Below, piece by piece: positions 20,794 through 33,393 of a stretch of 64,000 nucleotides of DNA. The translations under genes were made by a program, and so were the position numbers. A model generated the notes under the pieces. It was not told the DNA's origin. It did not search any database and saw only the letters and a program-made list of their open reading frames with translations. Origin of the DNA: Oxytricha trifallax (lineage: Eukaryota; Ciliophora; Spirotrichea; Sporadotrichida; Oxytrichidae); contig ARYC01017305.1 of NCBI GenBank assembly GCA_000711775.1, positions 25,834 to 89,833 on the forward strand, written 5' to 3'. How positions within the stretch are numbered: the stretch's first letter is position 1; each line of letters opens with the position of its first letter.

Positions 20794-22648
20794 TATTTAA
20801 ATGAGTAGTAATGGCTCAATATTATTTTTTTAAAATTTTTTCATATTGCTTTCATATAAAACTCCGCAACAAATTATTGTGACTACGAGCATAGTTTCAA
20901 TATAGTTTGATGTTGTTGTGGAGAATTAGCATAATTATTAGATTTATATTTTTTAGTTTTTTAATATAAATTTATTTGCCATTTTTCATAATGACATCAT
21001 CTATTTTATCATATTGAAAATGCTAAAATAATAATAATTACTGCTAAAAAAAGGTAATATAATCTTTAGATAAGAAGAAGTAAATTAAATAGAAATTAAC
21101 ATTAAAATATTAACTTCTTTTCTTCAATGATGATAATATTGAGGCAATCTTGTTTTAATTTCTAGAGTAAACAATTGTTAAACCTTAAATAAATCTATAT
21201 AGTGTATACATAATGAGTATAAAAAGGTAATGTGATATATTTAGAACATAAAAATAATAGAAGTGAAGTAGAATGATATTAATAGGAAAGGTGAGACTTT
21301 ATAAAAATGAATATGAATAGAAAAAAGTCTGAGTTAATTAAAGTTTTGTTTTTATCAGTAAGCTTTTAAAAGTATTGGTGAATCTTAATTATATATTATG
21401 GGATATGATAATATTATTAACATCCGAATCCTCTAATAATTGATTTGATTTATTTTAAATTCTTAAATGTATAGATTAAATTCATGTCACATATTTACCA
21501 ATTTATTTCTACTCTCATTCAATATAGTCATAGATATGATTAAAAAGGTTGAAAAGATTCCTGAATCTGTAATAATATAAATATAACACAAGCCTTAATC
21601 ATATTTAATAGAGTATAAGGTTGATAGAAAATCTGGATTATTTTAGGATTGTTAATACATCAAATTTAAATTATTAATTAAAAGTTTTTAAATTAAAAAC
21701 TTAAACTAGAGAATTAATTGGAGTGCTTTTAATTCAAAAAGAGTAAAAATATATAGTTAACCTTAAGTTCAGGAAGATCAATCAACTTAGAATATAGTGG
21801 GTTGATTAAATAAAAATAGTATCATTTTATTTAAAAAAATAAAATGAAGTAGATCTTAAATAATTATAATAATAGCAACATTGTCTGTTCCATTGTCTGT
21901 TCCATTGTCAATATAAAATAATTTAATATTAGCTTGATTGATATATATTTATTAAACATGTATAAGCTTGCCTAAACATTACTAATCTGCCTGAAAAAAT
22001 TAGCAAATTAATAAATAATTTCATCAATCATTAAAGGATTTTTATAATTTAAATCAATAAGTGTATGCCAATCATTTTTCAAGTGAAGAGCAACTTTAAT
22101 TTTAACTTTCAAGCATGGATAACTACAGAGACCCATTGTAAAAATAATAATGGAATAATTAAATGGAAAATTTAGTTTTTAAAAAAATATACAGAAAAAG
22201 GAAATGTAAATATATAATTCTAAAATATTAAATATTACTCGAAAGACAAAAATCTAAGAAATTCTTTTAAATATATAAAAATTGTGATTAGCTATTAAAA
22301 TCGGTTGTTGTTAAAATTTAAATTTATTCTTGATTAATTCATAATTGTTATATTTTTTATTAAGTTGCTTTAATAATTAAAACTACCACCAATAAAAATA
22401 TTTATTAAAAACTTAAAAGCAGCCTGGAAAATAATGAATATTTGATAAACATATAATATATTAAAACGTAATTAATGTTTATTTCTTAAGAAATCCATAT
22501 TTCCGCATGCTACAAGAAGATAAAATGATATCCTCTCTAAAAAAAGAGGTCATCTTCATCCATAAAGCTGTGTAAATCGATTTGTTTAAGCTGCTGCTTT
22601 TCTCTTCGGGGTTTCTTGTTATTCAGCCGTTGACTGCCTATATCTTCT
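20794..22648. other. AT-rich stretch, minor tandem repeat only
   Basis: No supported gene. A short tandem repeat of unit CCATTGTCTGTT lies at about 21884-21912. Confidence 0.35.
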
Positions 22649-23310
22649 ATGAGGGATTAAAGAGACCTCCTGTCACTCTAACGGGATTAGTAAAACAGAG
22701 GAAGGCATTATTGGATATAATAACACTAATAAATCTGCTCGGTCCTTGCAATAATAAATAGAAATTAAATTGATAGTAAGGGGCTTCATCTCACATTTGA
22801 ATATTTAGAAAGTAAAGATATATTATTTGATTAAACCAATGATGATTATACTATAACCAACCAACAGATTACTTTTAATTAGCTTTTCGAACACGAAAGT
22901 TGATGGGATGACATATGACTTTAATACTATAAAGCCCTAACCACTATATTAACAGAAGCCGTCCATTAAAAAGATGTGACAGTTTAGCCCTTGAGAATGG
23001 CTCTAGCTTAAAAAGGCTAATTGAATGAGAGCAAGCACACTTATTTAAAGAATTATGATTTAGAAAAGGAAATTAATAAATTCAATAAAAAACTAAATAT
23101 ATTAAGTATTCTTATAAATCAGACGCAGGCTGAGATAGAGTACTCACTTAAAATATAAGGTACATAAATAATATCCTTTATTTTTATAATTTATTGGCCC
23201 CACCTAGTAAGATCACAGTGTCACTATACAGGTACTTCACAATGTTACGCAAAGAGAGGACTTAGTAGGCTCTCTTCATATATGAGATAAAGATGCTAGT
23301 TTATGATGAT
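22649..23310 (+). pseudogene. Paralogue P1 of an unknown gene family
   Basis: A frame from ATG 22649 runs to about 23160 with only two TGA codons (22901 and 22916). It reads like a soluble protein and includes FEYLESKDILFDQTNDDYT and NYDLEKEINKFNKKLNIL. It matches P2 (43259-44182) in protein and DNA, for example the ACAGAAGCCGT segment and the stretch before the intron. At the place where P2 has a 45-bp GTAAGT..TTGTAG intron, P1 has a similar AT-rich segment lacking a proper acceptor. It therefore looks more decayed. Family unknown. Confidence 0.5.
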
Positions 23311-23511
23311 AAAGAAAATGAAACACTTTATTATTGAATTTTAATTTTTATTTAAACAATAAATTTTATGATTAACCTTAATTAAATTATAAATTAACTA
23401 AATTTTTCAAATTATAAAATATGAATAATAGAAGTAAGAATAACCTTAGAATTAAGAGGAATTCGATTAGTATAGCAGTTTTCTCTAATTAAGAATTGTT
23501 TTAGAATAAAC

Positions 23512-24196
23512 ATGAAAAACACTGAATATATTGAAAAACAAAGTGATAACAATTTCGCCATCTTTATTGGGCAATCGCAGTGGTTTCAAGCAAATTCATA
23601 ATTATCTAAGAGTACAAGTATGTGGAGATCCTCAATTTATTTAATGGGAAATTATTCTTTAACTGAGCAGATAACTGTCTAGGAGATGATAAATCTTTGC
23701 AGTAAAGAATGTTCTTTCGAATGATGGTAAAATTAAAAGTGTAGGATAGGCATGAGCAATGCTACGATAATATTACAATACAGGTACACAACACGAAATT
23801 AAAAGGGTCATTAGATAACAAGAGAATGATGACATCATGAATTGTGCCTTGGAGATTAATAATGAAACTGATCAACTTTAACCAGTAGATTACTGCAGAT
23901 GGGGAAAAACTACAATTGAAGTCAAGGTAAGGGAGATAGGAACCAATGGAGACTGGAGAGAGAGGACCGATGAGAACTGGGGGAGTATAAGTTCCAGAAG
24001 ATTATGCTCTTAATCAAGGAATTTCTCTTCAGCTTTGCATTTATGATGCTATAAGACAACCTCTTACTCCTTTGTCTTGCAGCTCAAGCGTATAATATCT
24101 AAAGCAAATGACACGAGAATCCATTTAATATAATGACACGAGGGAGAAACCTGAAGAATCAAGAAATAAATATTTGTAAATTATCAAAATGGTAAA
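23512..24196 (+). pseudogene. Unknown gene, decayed, next to P1
   Basis: ATG 23512 opens a clean 70-residue frame (TGA 23722) containing FAIFIGQSQWFQ. Overlapping frames continue: VKNVLSNDGKIKSVG, then from about 23760 a frame with QLQPVDYCRWGKTTIEVK and GTNGDWRERTDENWGS. A further frame from about 23990 to 24196 follows. All are on the plus strand and in order, which suggests one gene with frame changes or unrecognised introns. It may be the 3' continuation of P1. I do not recognise the family. Confidence 0.4.
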
Positions 24197-24220
24197 TTAG
24201 ATGTGACTAATGCCTAACAA

Positions 24221-24283
24221 ATGCTATTATTATTATTATTATTATTATTATCGTTATTATTATTATTATCATTATCAATCTCA
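24221..24283. repeat. (ATT)n-type microsatellite
   Basis: About 63 bp of ATT units with a few C and G interruptions. Confidence 0.9.
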
Positions 24284-26245
24284 TTAATGTAAGCATTTCA
24301 TTTTCTCTTTCACTTTATTTTAGAATTCTTTACTAAAATATAAAATAAGGAAAATTTCAAATGATTTATAAGATTATAAAAATCTAAGCTATTTTTATAA
24401 TCTGTTTTAAAATAAATAAAATTTTTAGTGAAAATTAAGAAATTGCATTGGGTAAAGTGGATAATGTGAAGCTCATTTAATCTGTTTAAATAAGAAGTAA
24501 TTTAATTGGTCTTTTATTCTCAAATCAGTCTGTTAGCATATCTTACATGAAATATTATATTTAATAGTATCATGTTTCAAGTAAATCAACTTTCGTGTAC
24601 CTTGAATAAAAGTTCCAGAGCATATATTGTTTTTAAGAATATATTTTAAATATTAAAGAGCCAAGAGAGATGTACTGTCTTAGACTATAATTCTCTAACA
24701 TACATTACTAGGCTAATCCTTGATTTTTAAATGTTTTAGAATTGTGTATTATGACAGAATGCACCATATAGTTGTTTTTATTTGAAATGCAGTTAAAATT
24801 TGTCAAATAGTCGATCTTTTTTTATAGCAACACATTAAATTGAGAGAATGAATAAATATTAAATATATAATAAAGTAAAAGTTAATTATATTTAAGACGG
24901 AAGAATTGGACTAATTCGAATGATTTAAATTTGCCTGAGTAAGATTTCATCCTTGAGCCAGTTCACTTAATTTACTTAAGATAACTCTAATTTCATCTCA
25001 TTATGAAATTCATTTAAATCTAATTTAACATTCCTCAAAGGGATACAATCAAGTAATATCGCTAATAATTGAGTCTTGTTAATTTTGAAATGATTTAAAT
25101 TTGCGAGATTTGATCAATTTAAGTTGCTGCTATTTGATATATTTTTTTTTATTATATGTTTAATTCTAATTATTACAAATTTCATTTCTACAATATTGTA
25201 AGTATCTAAGCTGAACTGTTAATTTTACTCTATTAATATATTTTATATTTTGGAAGTATAATGAACAAATAGTTTAGAAATAATCCCTGGATGAAGTGTA
25301 TTGTCTATTTAAATTAAAGTTGAATAATAATCGATATATGTTTATGATTTATTAGAAATTATTGCAAATATACATAGTCTTGACCTATTATCGTTTATTA
25401 AATTTAACAAATATAATAATAAAAAATAACAAAATAGAATATGTATACTGGAAAAATAATAACGAGATATTAATAATGGTGAAATTGAAAATTGAAGATA
25501 TAGAGCATTTGTCATAGCACCAATAAAATCTAATAGAAATAATAAAGACTTCTATAAATAAAAAAATTGTAGCAAGAAATATCAAAAAAAATCCTATATT
25601 TTAGTAAATATACTCCAGATTCACTTAGCCTGAATATTATTTTAATAGGTAAACAATACAGAATCAGTGGAGAATCCTTGGAAATAACAACTTTACGAAA
25701 TTTTAAGATTAGTCTGAATAAATAGCTAATCTATATAACCTCAAACAACAGCCACGAACACAATGAATTATCAAAGACTCCTCTTAAAGTTGTAAAATAA
25801 TACTTTTCCTCACTTTAATTCCAATATCTCCTTCTCAAAATGAAACTAATCAAATTTCTGATAAGATTGTCTCCCTTAAATCTTACAGCTACATTCAATA
25901 AAGACATATATTAAGACAATGAAGAAGATCGGAGCTCCATCTAGGAGAAAGTGGAAACGACTAAAACGATGACTCTGATTCTTATGAAGGTGAATCTTGC
26001 AAATTTATTTTTATAATGAAGTAAATTATTAACCCCTAAAAAGAGGATACTCTAAAAAGTCTATTTAAAACCAAATCTTTAAAAATCTCAATAAGATGAA
26101 TGAAGTCTATGACCTCATTGAAAATAATTAGTATTGAATAAAAATGAGCCAACTAGGCCTCTGATTAAAGTTCAGATCTTAAAAGATTTAATAATAATAT
26201 TTATAGTTTATAATTTTAAATATTTAGTTTTTAAAATGGCTTTTA
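24284..26245. other. AT-rich stretch, nothing supported
   Basis: No gene or repeat supported. The small minus-strand frame at 25388-25585 is a low-complexity hydrophobic frame. The left end of the TBE relative at 26.2-30.0 kb must lie here or just left of it, but I could not find an inverted repeat. Confidence 0.3.
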
Positions 26246-27106
26246 TCATTAATTGCTTATGTCACTCATATAAAAATTTAAAGTCTATTGAGGTGCGAGT
26301 TAGTTCCCAAAAGATGTATAATTAGGTTTTATATTGTTAGGCCTTGCAAATACCTCGAATTTTAATCTATCTAGAGCAATTGATTGAACTAAATCGTAGA
26401 TTTATTGATGCTTTTCTGAGTGCCCACCTTAGAAAAAATTACATTGACGGTGACATGATATTTTAGTATATCAGAGAAATTTTCCTTCTTCCCAATAAGG
26501 AACGTTTCATTATTGTGAGCAGTGTACATCCCAGAGCCCTTGTGCAATTTCATTTATTTTTATCCACTCTCCTTTTCTACTTCGTCGTATCCATTATTTT
26601 TAAGAATTTTCCTTGCTTTTTCTTTCTTTTAATTGACTATCCATAGTATGAGGATTCCTCTTTCTTGCACTAAACCAATAGGTAAGTTCAGAATCTCTTC
26701 ATCAGAGAGTGTTAAGTATGGAATCTTTTGTTTGATGCTCCATGGAGGATCCATAATAACGGAGGATCCATAAAAACAACTTCGAAAAGCTTGCCATGCT
26801 TTTTTAAGGCATTCTATGCTATTTCTTGCCATTTAGAATGTCTAGCACATCTCTATCGTAAACAACTGGATCTCAAAGGGCTTTTTAGGTTAGTTTCTTT
26901 AATTTTTGCTGTATTGGTATGCGTCGGTAGCCCTTATATACATTTATCAATACTTGGGCTGGTCCATCTATGAATGATTAGTGTTTTTTATCTTCTTTTT
27001 ACTTCTCAGTTACTTTTGCTTTATTGAAGCTGGTGTTACAACTGGCCTCATGCCTTCTGCAGTTATATACCCTGTGCTTTGTAATCCCACAATATTTGCA
27101 AGTCAT
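26246..27106 (-). pseudogene. MT-A70 adenine methyltransferase, frameshifted
   Basis: Relic of an MT-A70 family N6-adenine methyltransferase (S-adenosylmethionine to adenine N6). The catalytic motif DPPW is intact (near 26748) in VIMDPPWSIKQK. It is followed by LSDEEILNLPI, ILILWIVN, KNNGYDEV, GSGMYTAHNNETFLIGKK and, after a frame change, FEVFARPNNIKPNYTSFGN. That is the whole order of the family's conserved blocks. The N-terminal part from ATG 27106 has a Cys/His cluster (CKYCGITKHRVYNC). The open frame extends upstream of this ATG, so the start is uncertain. Frame changes lie near 26875 and 26400; otherwise no TGA interrupts it. Ciliates use MT-A70 enzymes for DNA 6mA and RNA m6A. Which subgroup this belongs to I cannot tell. 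Confidence 0.85.
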
Positions 27107-28225
27107 CTTTTGAGTATTTACAAACAAATCTGCTTGTTAAATATATTATTGATGGTTATATTTTCTTTGGCATAGACTTTACTTATGGTAGTTTGTTATA
27201 ATTTGACTTTTAATTAAGCTAAATATTTTTATTATAATCTTGAATATTTAAATTGAGTAATTTCTTAGTAAGCCGATTTTATGAGTAAAAACTTAGGAGT
27301 GAACGATGTGAAAGGGTTTTGGTTTATTCAAGAACCACTCTCTGTTAATTCTACCATTTATAGTATTTACTATAAAATTATTTAATAATAAACAATAAAT
27401 AATAGCAATGAGTGAGTGCTTTAAATTAATATTCTAATTAGTTTTATAATAAAAAATTTATTTCACGAGCTATAACCAGCATGGTAAAGTAAATACGTTA
27501 TATTGGTATTATTTAATATTTATTCGTTTATTAGAAATACTCATTTCTTTAATAATATTTAACTAATTAATTTATGAATAATACTAATCAGTTTGAGCTA
27601 TAATTCTAATCTTGAGCTTGGAATACATTATAAATAGTTTGAAAACAAAATAGAAAGATTTTTCACACCTTAATATAAATTGAGTACCTTATTTTTATAA
27701 CAAATAATTATTAAATTATTAAGTAATGTTTAATGATTACTATAGAAACCAGTTACAAATAATTAAATTATTTTTAAAAAATATATAAATTAATCATCTT
27801 AAGATGGCCTTGAAGAGCATCATAGCAATAAAATAAATTATTCTTATTTTCTAAATATTTTGTTTATAATTATCTAAGCAAATATCAATTGAAAGTATTA
27901 TAATTATATTATAAACATATAAATATAGTTTGTTTATAATGACATATTGCCAAGCATATGGCAACTATATACCTATTATTTTTACTAGATATTTGAATTA
28001 AAAATATTATTGAAATTAAACTTATCAAAAATATTTTCTAATAGAGTAAAAAACATTTTTTATTACAAAAATAATTAATATTTTCTGATGAGTTAAAGAA
28101 AGCTTAAAATTATATAGAATTTCATGCTTAATAAAAAATTTTACTTCATGGAAAAAATTTATAGGTCAAAATAAAAAATATTTCTGATTTATATTATTAG
28201 TAATACTTTAAAATATTTTTAAAAT
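27107..28225. other. AT-rich spacer of relative c
   Basis: Very AT-rich, no coding frame supported. It lies between two divergent genes, like the 560-bp spacer of TBE-a but twice as long. Confidence 0.4.
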
Positions 28226-28981
28226 ATGGAAAGATAGTCTATCTAAGCCCAATACTAAAGAGAGTTCCAAAATTAATTTCGTTCTAAAAGTGACTGGGTA
28301 AACTTTCTCAAATTTAATAGTAAGATTATTTAAATATAACTCTAAGAGGGGTATTTTTTGCCAAGTAAAGAACATATCACTGTGTGGTTTATCAAAGACT
28401 TCCTTTCAGATAAAAAGTAGCTATTAAAGTCAGGAGAGGTTATTCAGCTTAATGTGCCTTATTACGAAGTGCTATCTGTCAAGAAAATTTTTGACCAAAA
28501 TAAGAATGATCAGGAAATGATAAGCTTCATGAACTATTATCCTGATTATACAACACTCCCACATAGAAAGAATTTCTATAGAGTGTTGGGCACTTATGGA
28601 CAGGATATGTCTCATTGCTTATAAAAAATGCAAATCGAAAAGGAATATTGATGACACTTAAGAGGAAGAAAAAGAAAATATTTACTTCAAAGAAAATTTA
28701 TACAAAGAATTATCAGAGGAGCCATTTTTTTCTAGTAAGCTTATATTAATAATATATATTTAATTTTAGAATCTAAAGGGAAGGCTCTCTCCATGCTCAA
28801 GCAGAAGTCTAAACCTCGAATTGGAAAGAAAAGGCAAGAGCATCACGAAGTATCTGTTGACTTTCATTAATTCAAGGACATGATTGTAACGAAGAGACAT
28901 CCTAACAAAGCCTCCGCTGATATAGTCATGGCTCAAGAATCATCGAACATTTAAGCACCTGAAGGTGAATTTATGGAGTGA
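28226..28981 (+). pseudogene. 22-kDa-like gene of relative c
   Basis: ATG 28226 and TGA 28979-28981. Aligned by eye with the TBE 22-kDa protein along its length: QFRSKSDW for KFRSKEDL, YFLPSKEHITVWFIK for LFLPTQEGTKISFLK, LPHRKNFYRVLGTY for LPERNFFFGLLGTL, and a Lys-rich C-terminus. One frame change is needed near 28650. A 35-bp GTAAGC..TTTTAG intron (28735-28769) restores a 3' frame of 70 codons and sits at the same place as the TBE intron. The stop lies 141 bp from the converging transposase stop. Confidence 0.75.
28735..28769 (+). other. 35-bp intron, same position as in TBEs
   Basis: Begins GTAAGCTTATAT and ends TTAATTTTAG. The downstream frame (SKGKALSMLKQKS) is in phase with the upstream one only after removal. 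Confidence 0.75.
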
Positions 28982-29122
28982 TTCTGAAGTCCTACCAGTT
29001 GCATATTTATTTATTCATTAAGCTTTATTTAGTTTTTCATTTTGTCTAAATTCCGTGTTATTATAAGTTTACTTTTATACTTTAAATCCTGACTTTTATA
29101 ATTTATAAGTACTCTTCCCCAT

Positions 29123-30033
29123 TCACTTGAAAATCACTTTGAATTATTCTTTGTTTTTATATATTTTTTATAATGAAAAGACTTCCTCTATGCTATGAAA
29201 CTCTGGAGAATTTGGGGCATTATAAACACATTCCCAGTTTTATCTTTTAATCTATTCCTGTACCATCTTGCTATGGTGTGCTTTCAAGTTATCCCAGAAT
29301 TTTACTACATTTTCGTATCTATTCTTCAAACACAGATACTCAATCATAGTTTTGGTGTCTTTCATATTAATTGATTTTTCTTCAATATGATAGCCTTCAA
29401 GTCCTGACTCATTGATTACGGCCACAGTAGCTGCCATAGCTTTTAATTATAAGCCTTCTTTTTATAATTTCTAATTTCTTCCTAAACTTGCCCATGTATG
29501 GTTTAAAGATAATCTCATCCACATATATTATCTTTTTGCTATCATCAACTAATTCCTAGAGATTATTGAATCTCTCTAGTCTTTGTTTTTTAATACATTT
29601 TAATCAATAGTTACTTAGTTTATATTGTCGCTCTCGTTACTTTGTATTTTATTTTGAATTTCTTATAAATGTACTATAGCTACGAGACTGTAATAGTAGA
29701 CTCAGGGTAGCGTCTATGGAAAAGCATAGTTCTAGTGTGAAGTGAGTAGCCCTTCTAATAACTAAGAGTTTCTTCTCTAACTAAGTAATCTATTTGCTCT
29801 TAAGTTATTTTCTTTCTATTCTAGCTTTAAGTATGGGTAACACTATGGCGTTGTTTATAAAATTTTGAACATGATTCTGTGACAAATTATTCTGGGACTT
29901 TTAAAATCTATGAAATTTGGGAAAGTGTCAATAGCAGTCTCGGATTTTGAGTTGGCTTAAGGGTTCCATACCGAAGCAAAAAGGCATATCTTGCTACCTT
30001 GCTTCTTAAACTTGATTTTGCTATTGATTTCAT
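29123..30033 (-). pseudogene. DD34E transposase of relative c, frameshifted
   Basis: ATG 30033 and TGA 29123-29125. The N-terminal part matches the TBE transposase in layout: LRYG motif, then a helix-turn-helix-like segment, then TRTMLFHRRYP for QRAVMFHRQFP. Catalytic residues are first Asp in IIYVDEIIF, second Asp in KFWDNLKAHH and Glu in NSPEFHSIEE, with 34 residues between the last two. Frame changes lie near 29600 (in a poly-A run) and near 29445. It is shorter at the C-terminus than the TBE enzyme. It is closer to the relic at 52911-53647 (shared GLEGYHIEEKSI / GLLGYIIKEKSI block) than to the TBE transposase. Confidence 0.8.
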
Positions 30034-33000
30034 TTTATCTTTAGGTTTTATATTACAGTCAATGTTTTATTATATATTTCTTATTATAAACTATGATTAA
30101 ATAAACCAAACTGGATTCAGATATTTTCACCTAATACAAACAATAACGAGAACAGAGCTTCAACGAAGTTTCGACATAATAGGATCTTGCATATCCATTT
30201 GGCCCAGCACTATCATTTCTGAATGATATGAAAGAAATTAAATGATAGCTATAGCAATAACAATTATCTACAAAAAAGTAAAAAAACTGAACTCATAAAT
30301 ATTTTAAATATTACTAACGATTGATTGAATAAAAAATCGTCAAGATAAAGTAGGCTTTATGTTAGACATATGAAGAAAATATTTATTTCCTAAGAATCTT
30401 CAATAAAGACATTTGAAATAAAAAATTGGCTAATAATAAAATCTGATTGTCTGATGGGGACTGCCATGAGCACCTCAACAAAAAAAGTACTGAGCATCAA
30501 ATGCTTCCAGAAAAATTATTATTTCGTAAAATCTTATCTATCTCAACTTATATGCAAGATTCATAGTATTAATCAGAATCAAGAAACTTAGATTTTCAAT
30601 TAAAGCTAGAAACTTTTAACGCTGATTCAAATATAATAATGAAACAAAATGATTTTCTAATAATAATTTAAATGAAAAAAAAATCAAACAAACTTAGGTA
30701 AAACAATAAGTGATAAGAAAATATTAAGCAGAACAACAGAAGATGAAAGAGATGAAAGTTTCAGAGTTTAGGGAGCTTAACTCCAAAAAAGGACTTGATG
30801 ATTATGTGTGAAAAACAACGTTAGATCGGAGGTCCTAGAGATTAAATTTGAATATATTATTATTATTATTAATTTTTACATATTGAAGGATACCATTAAA
30901 ATATTATTTTATATTTATGATAATTAATTTTCTAATTAAAATTACAAAAAGCTTTTTTAAAACCCTATCAATAAAATAAGACCAAAAATTTAGAAAGTTT
31001 AACCTTATTTTATATATTCACTGATTTACAAATCAGTTAAACTTGCTATTTTGATATTCTTTTTCAAACTTCTATATTTAATATTTAATTAAAATATAAA
31101 CAACATAAGGCACAATTAATTATAAAAATTGTATTATTCTTTTAAACTAAAATATTCTTTGATATACTGATAATACTAGTTTTATGAAATAATCATTAAT
31201 TCTATATAAATAGTTTTTTATATTAAGAATCCTTTAACTTACATATAAAATTCTAATTGAGAACAATTAATTATGTATAATAATGTTAATAAGCTTTGTT
31301 GTAATATTCAAGATTATTATTTTCACTCTTACACTTTTGTTAATTCTATATAGAAATATAATAATCTATTAAGTATAAAAGGTGATTCATGAGTTGTTAT
31401 ATTAAATATTTTTTATCCACAAAAAATACAATTTAGGGTACTTAGAACATGTTTCTAAAATTCTATATAGATACAATATATCTTTAAAGAAAATAAAATA
31501 TATAATACGTTATGTTAATTAAAAATTTTAATAGTTTAACAGGAATCTCTGTATTATTTAAAATAGAGTAGTATACTGAATAAAAGTTGAAAATATTGTT
31601 ATCTATATTAAACTTAAAACGATTATGTGATCATTGTTTATACTATATACTATATTGTAAAAACTTAATTAATATTAATATATATATGCGTTGCTAAGTT
31701 TTGATAACTAAGCAACGCGTTGCTTAGTTGACCTAACTAAGCAACGGACTCGAAATATTATTATAATTTTAATATTTAAAACATGGCATATTTTCTAATC
31801 AGAAAATAAAAGAGGGATTCATTATAATTAGCTATAATTTAATATATTATGCTAATTTTTTAATTTCGAATCATTATTTATATTGTCTTTTGAGTTTATT
31901 TAACGAGCAATGGTTTTAATAATCAGCACAAAATTTATATATTTAATTTGAGGCAATAATAACCTTACTTAATTATTCTTATCTCATAATCTTTGTGCTT
32001 ATTTAACTAGTGAGGTTTTAAATTGCATTATTAATTTTTTATTGGTATAAATCCATTATTAGAACTTAAAAAACTATATTTAATCATTTAGCATTCTTTT
32101 TGTTTTTATTTTTTAAAAAATAAGCATTTTTCTTTTTTTAAATAGTTTTTTAAGTAATTTCGTAGTTAAATTGTAGTTTGATTGTTGTTTCAATAAATAT
32201 TTAACTATTTATTGATAATATGTTATTATTATATAATTAATTTTGATTATTTAGTTTATAAAAAAACTTATTATAAATTAATTTTTGGAGATTATGAGGG
32301 AATTATATTTTATATAAATTTTAAAGCTATTAATATTGTAATAATCTAATTTATTATACTTCTTCTTTAGTTGAGCAACAATTATTGCATGTTTTAATTT
32401 TAATATATTGTTTTGATATTATAATTTTAATTACATATTCACTATATTCTTTTTTGTTAAAATTGATGAAATATTATATAATGAAGTATTATTAAAAATA
32501 AAATGATTTCAAATTGAATATATAATTTTTCAGACGTATTTTATATTTAAATAATTAAAACTTTAAATACAAATAGCTACGATAGACTTAAGATATTTCG
32601 ACTAATATGGAAAATTAATAAAGATTTAAATTTTTAAAGTTTATTGCACCACGTAATTTGCGTTAAATGAGTTTACCAATAAATAAAAATAACAGTTGAA
32701 TGTATCAATATCTGTAAGTATAAATGCATGAAAAAAGGAAGTTAAAAAGTTTATTTTCTTGTAACATTTTTCGATTCTAAAAGTTATTTAATAATTACTA
32801 CCAATTAAAAATCCTAATTGTGCAAATAGATTTTTTGATAATGTAGTTGTATAAAATATTTATGATTTAATAAAAGATTCAATGCAATATATATTAGGAT
32901 TAAATTTCTAAAAATATACTTTACAATAATTTATACAATAAAATGATAGTTTTTAAAACAAATTAGGGTTTGTATAAGATTTAAATATATTCAATATGAT

Positions 33001-33393
33001 GCTTTATGTAAGTAGATTTAAATCATAACAAAATGAAATGAAACTACAAACTAATAAATGAGTAAAAGGACTCTTAAATAGTCTAAAATTTGAAAAATTT
33101 TATTTTTATTTATATTTTTAGATTTTATTGATCATAAGATTTATACAAAATCTGATAAATATGCCTATGTTGCCCATAGAGACATTGGGAAAACAATTTA
33201 GATTTATATTCTTTTTATAAAGTCTTTTAGAATAGAAATTAAAATTGAATAAATTATGAGTGAGTTTAGTGTTAAGATAGCAAATTATGTTGTTATGAAT
33301 ATTTTTATATTTAAGTTTTAAGCTAATTTTAAGATTAAGATCGAGTTTTTAAAGTTAAAAAAAATGGTATATATATATATTCTATTACGAATC
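30034..33393. other. Long AT-rich stretch
   Basis: No coding frame supported over 3.3 kb. The only structure noted is the small nested hairpin at 31688-31746. Confidence 0.4.
31688..31746. repeat. Nested hairpins of a GTTGCTTAGTT unit
   Basis: The unit CGTTGCTTAGTT and its complement AACTAAGCAACG occur alternately, giving two adjacent hairpins in otherwise AT-rich DNA. Confidence 0.7.

Larger units (their letters stand above)
26246..30033. mobile_element. TBE relative c with MT-A70 gene, tips unknown
   Basis: Three coding relics lie in the same relative order and orientation as in TBEs. A third gene (-, MT-A70 methyltransferase, 26246-27106) diverges from a 22-kDa-like gene (+, 28226-28981), which converges on a DD34E transposase (-, 29123-30033). 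In TBE-a, TBE-b and relatives d and e the third gene is the zinc-finger/kinase. No telomeric tips, inverted repeats or target duplication were found. The limits given are those of the genes. That the methyltransferase belongs to the element is inferred from position and strand only. Confidence 0.55.

Noticed and set aside
22901-22918. TGA read as an amino acid in gene P1
   Set aside because: All TBE genes end at conserved TGA codons and P2 lacks these internal TGAs, so they are best seen as mutations.
26728-26973. 81-residue plus-strand ORF
   Set aside because: Antisense to the MT-A70 relic, whose conserved motifs lie on the minus strand.
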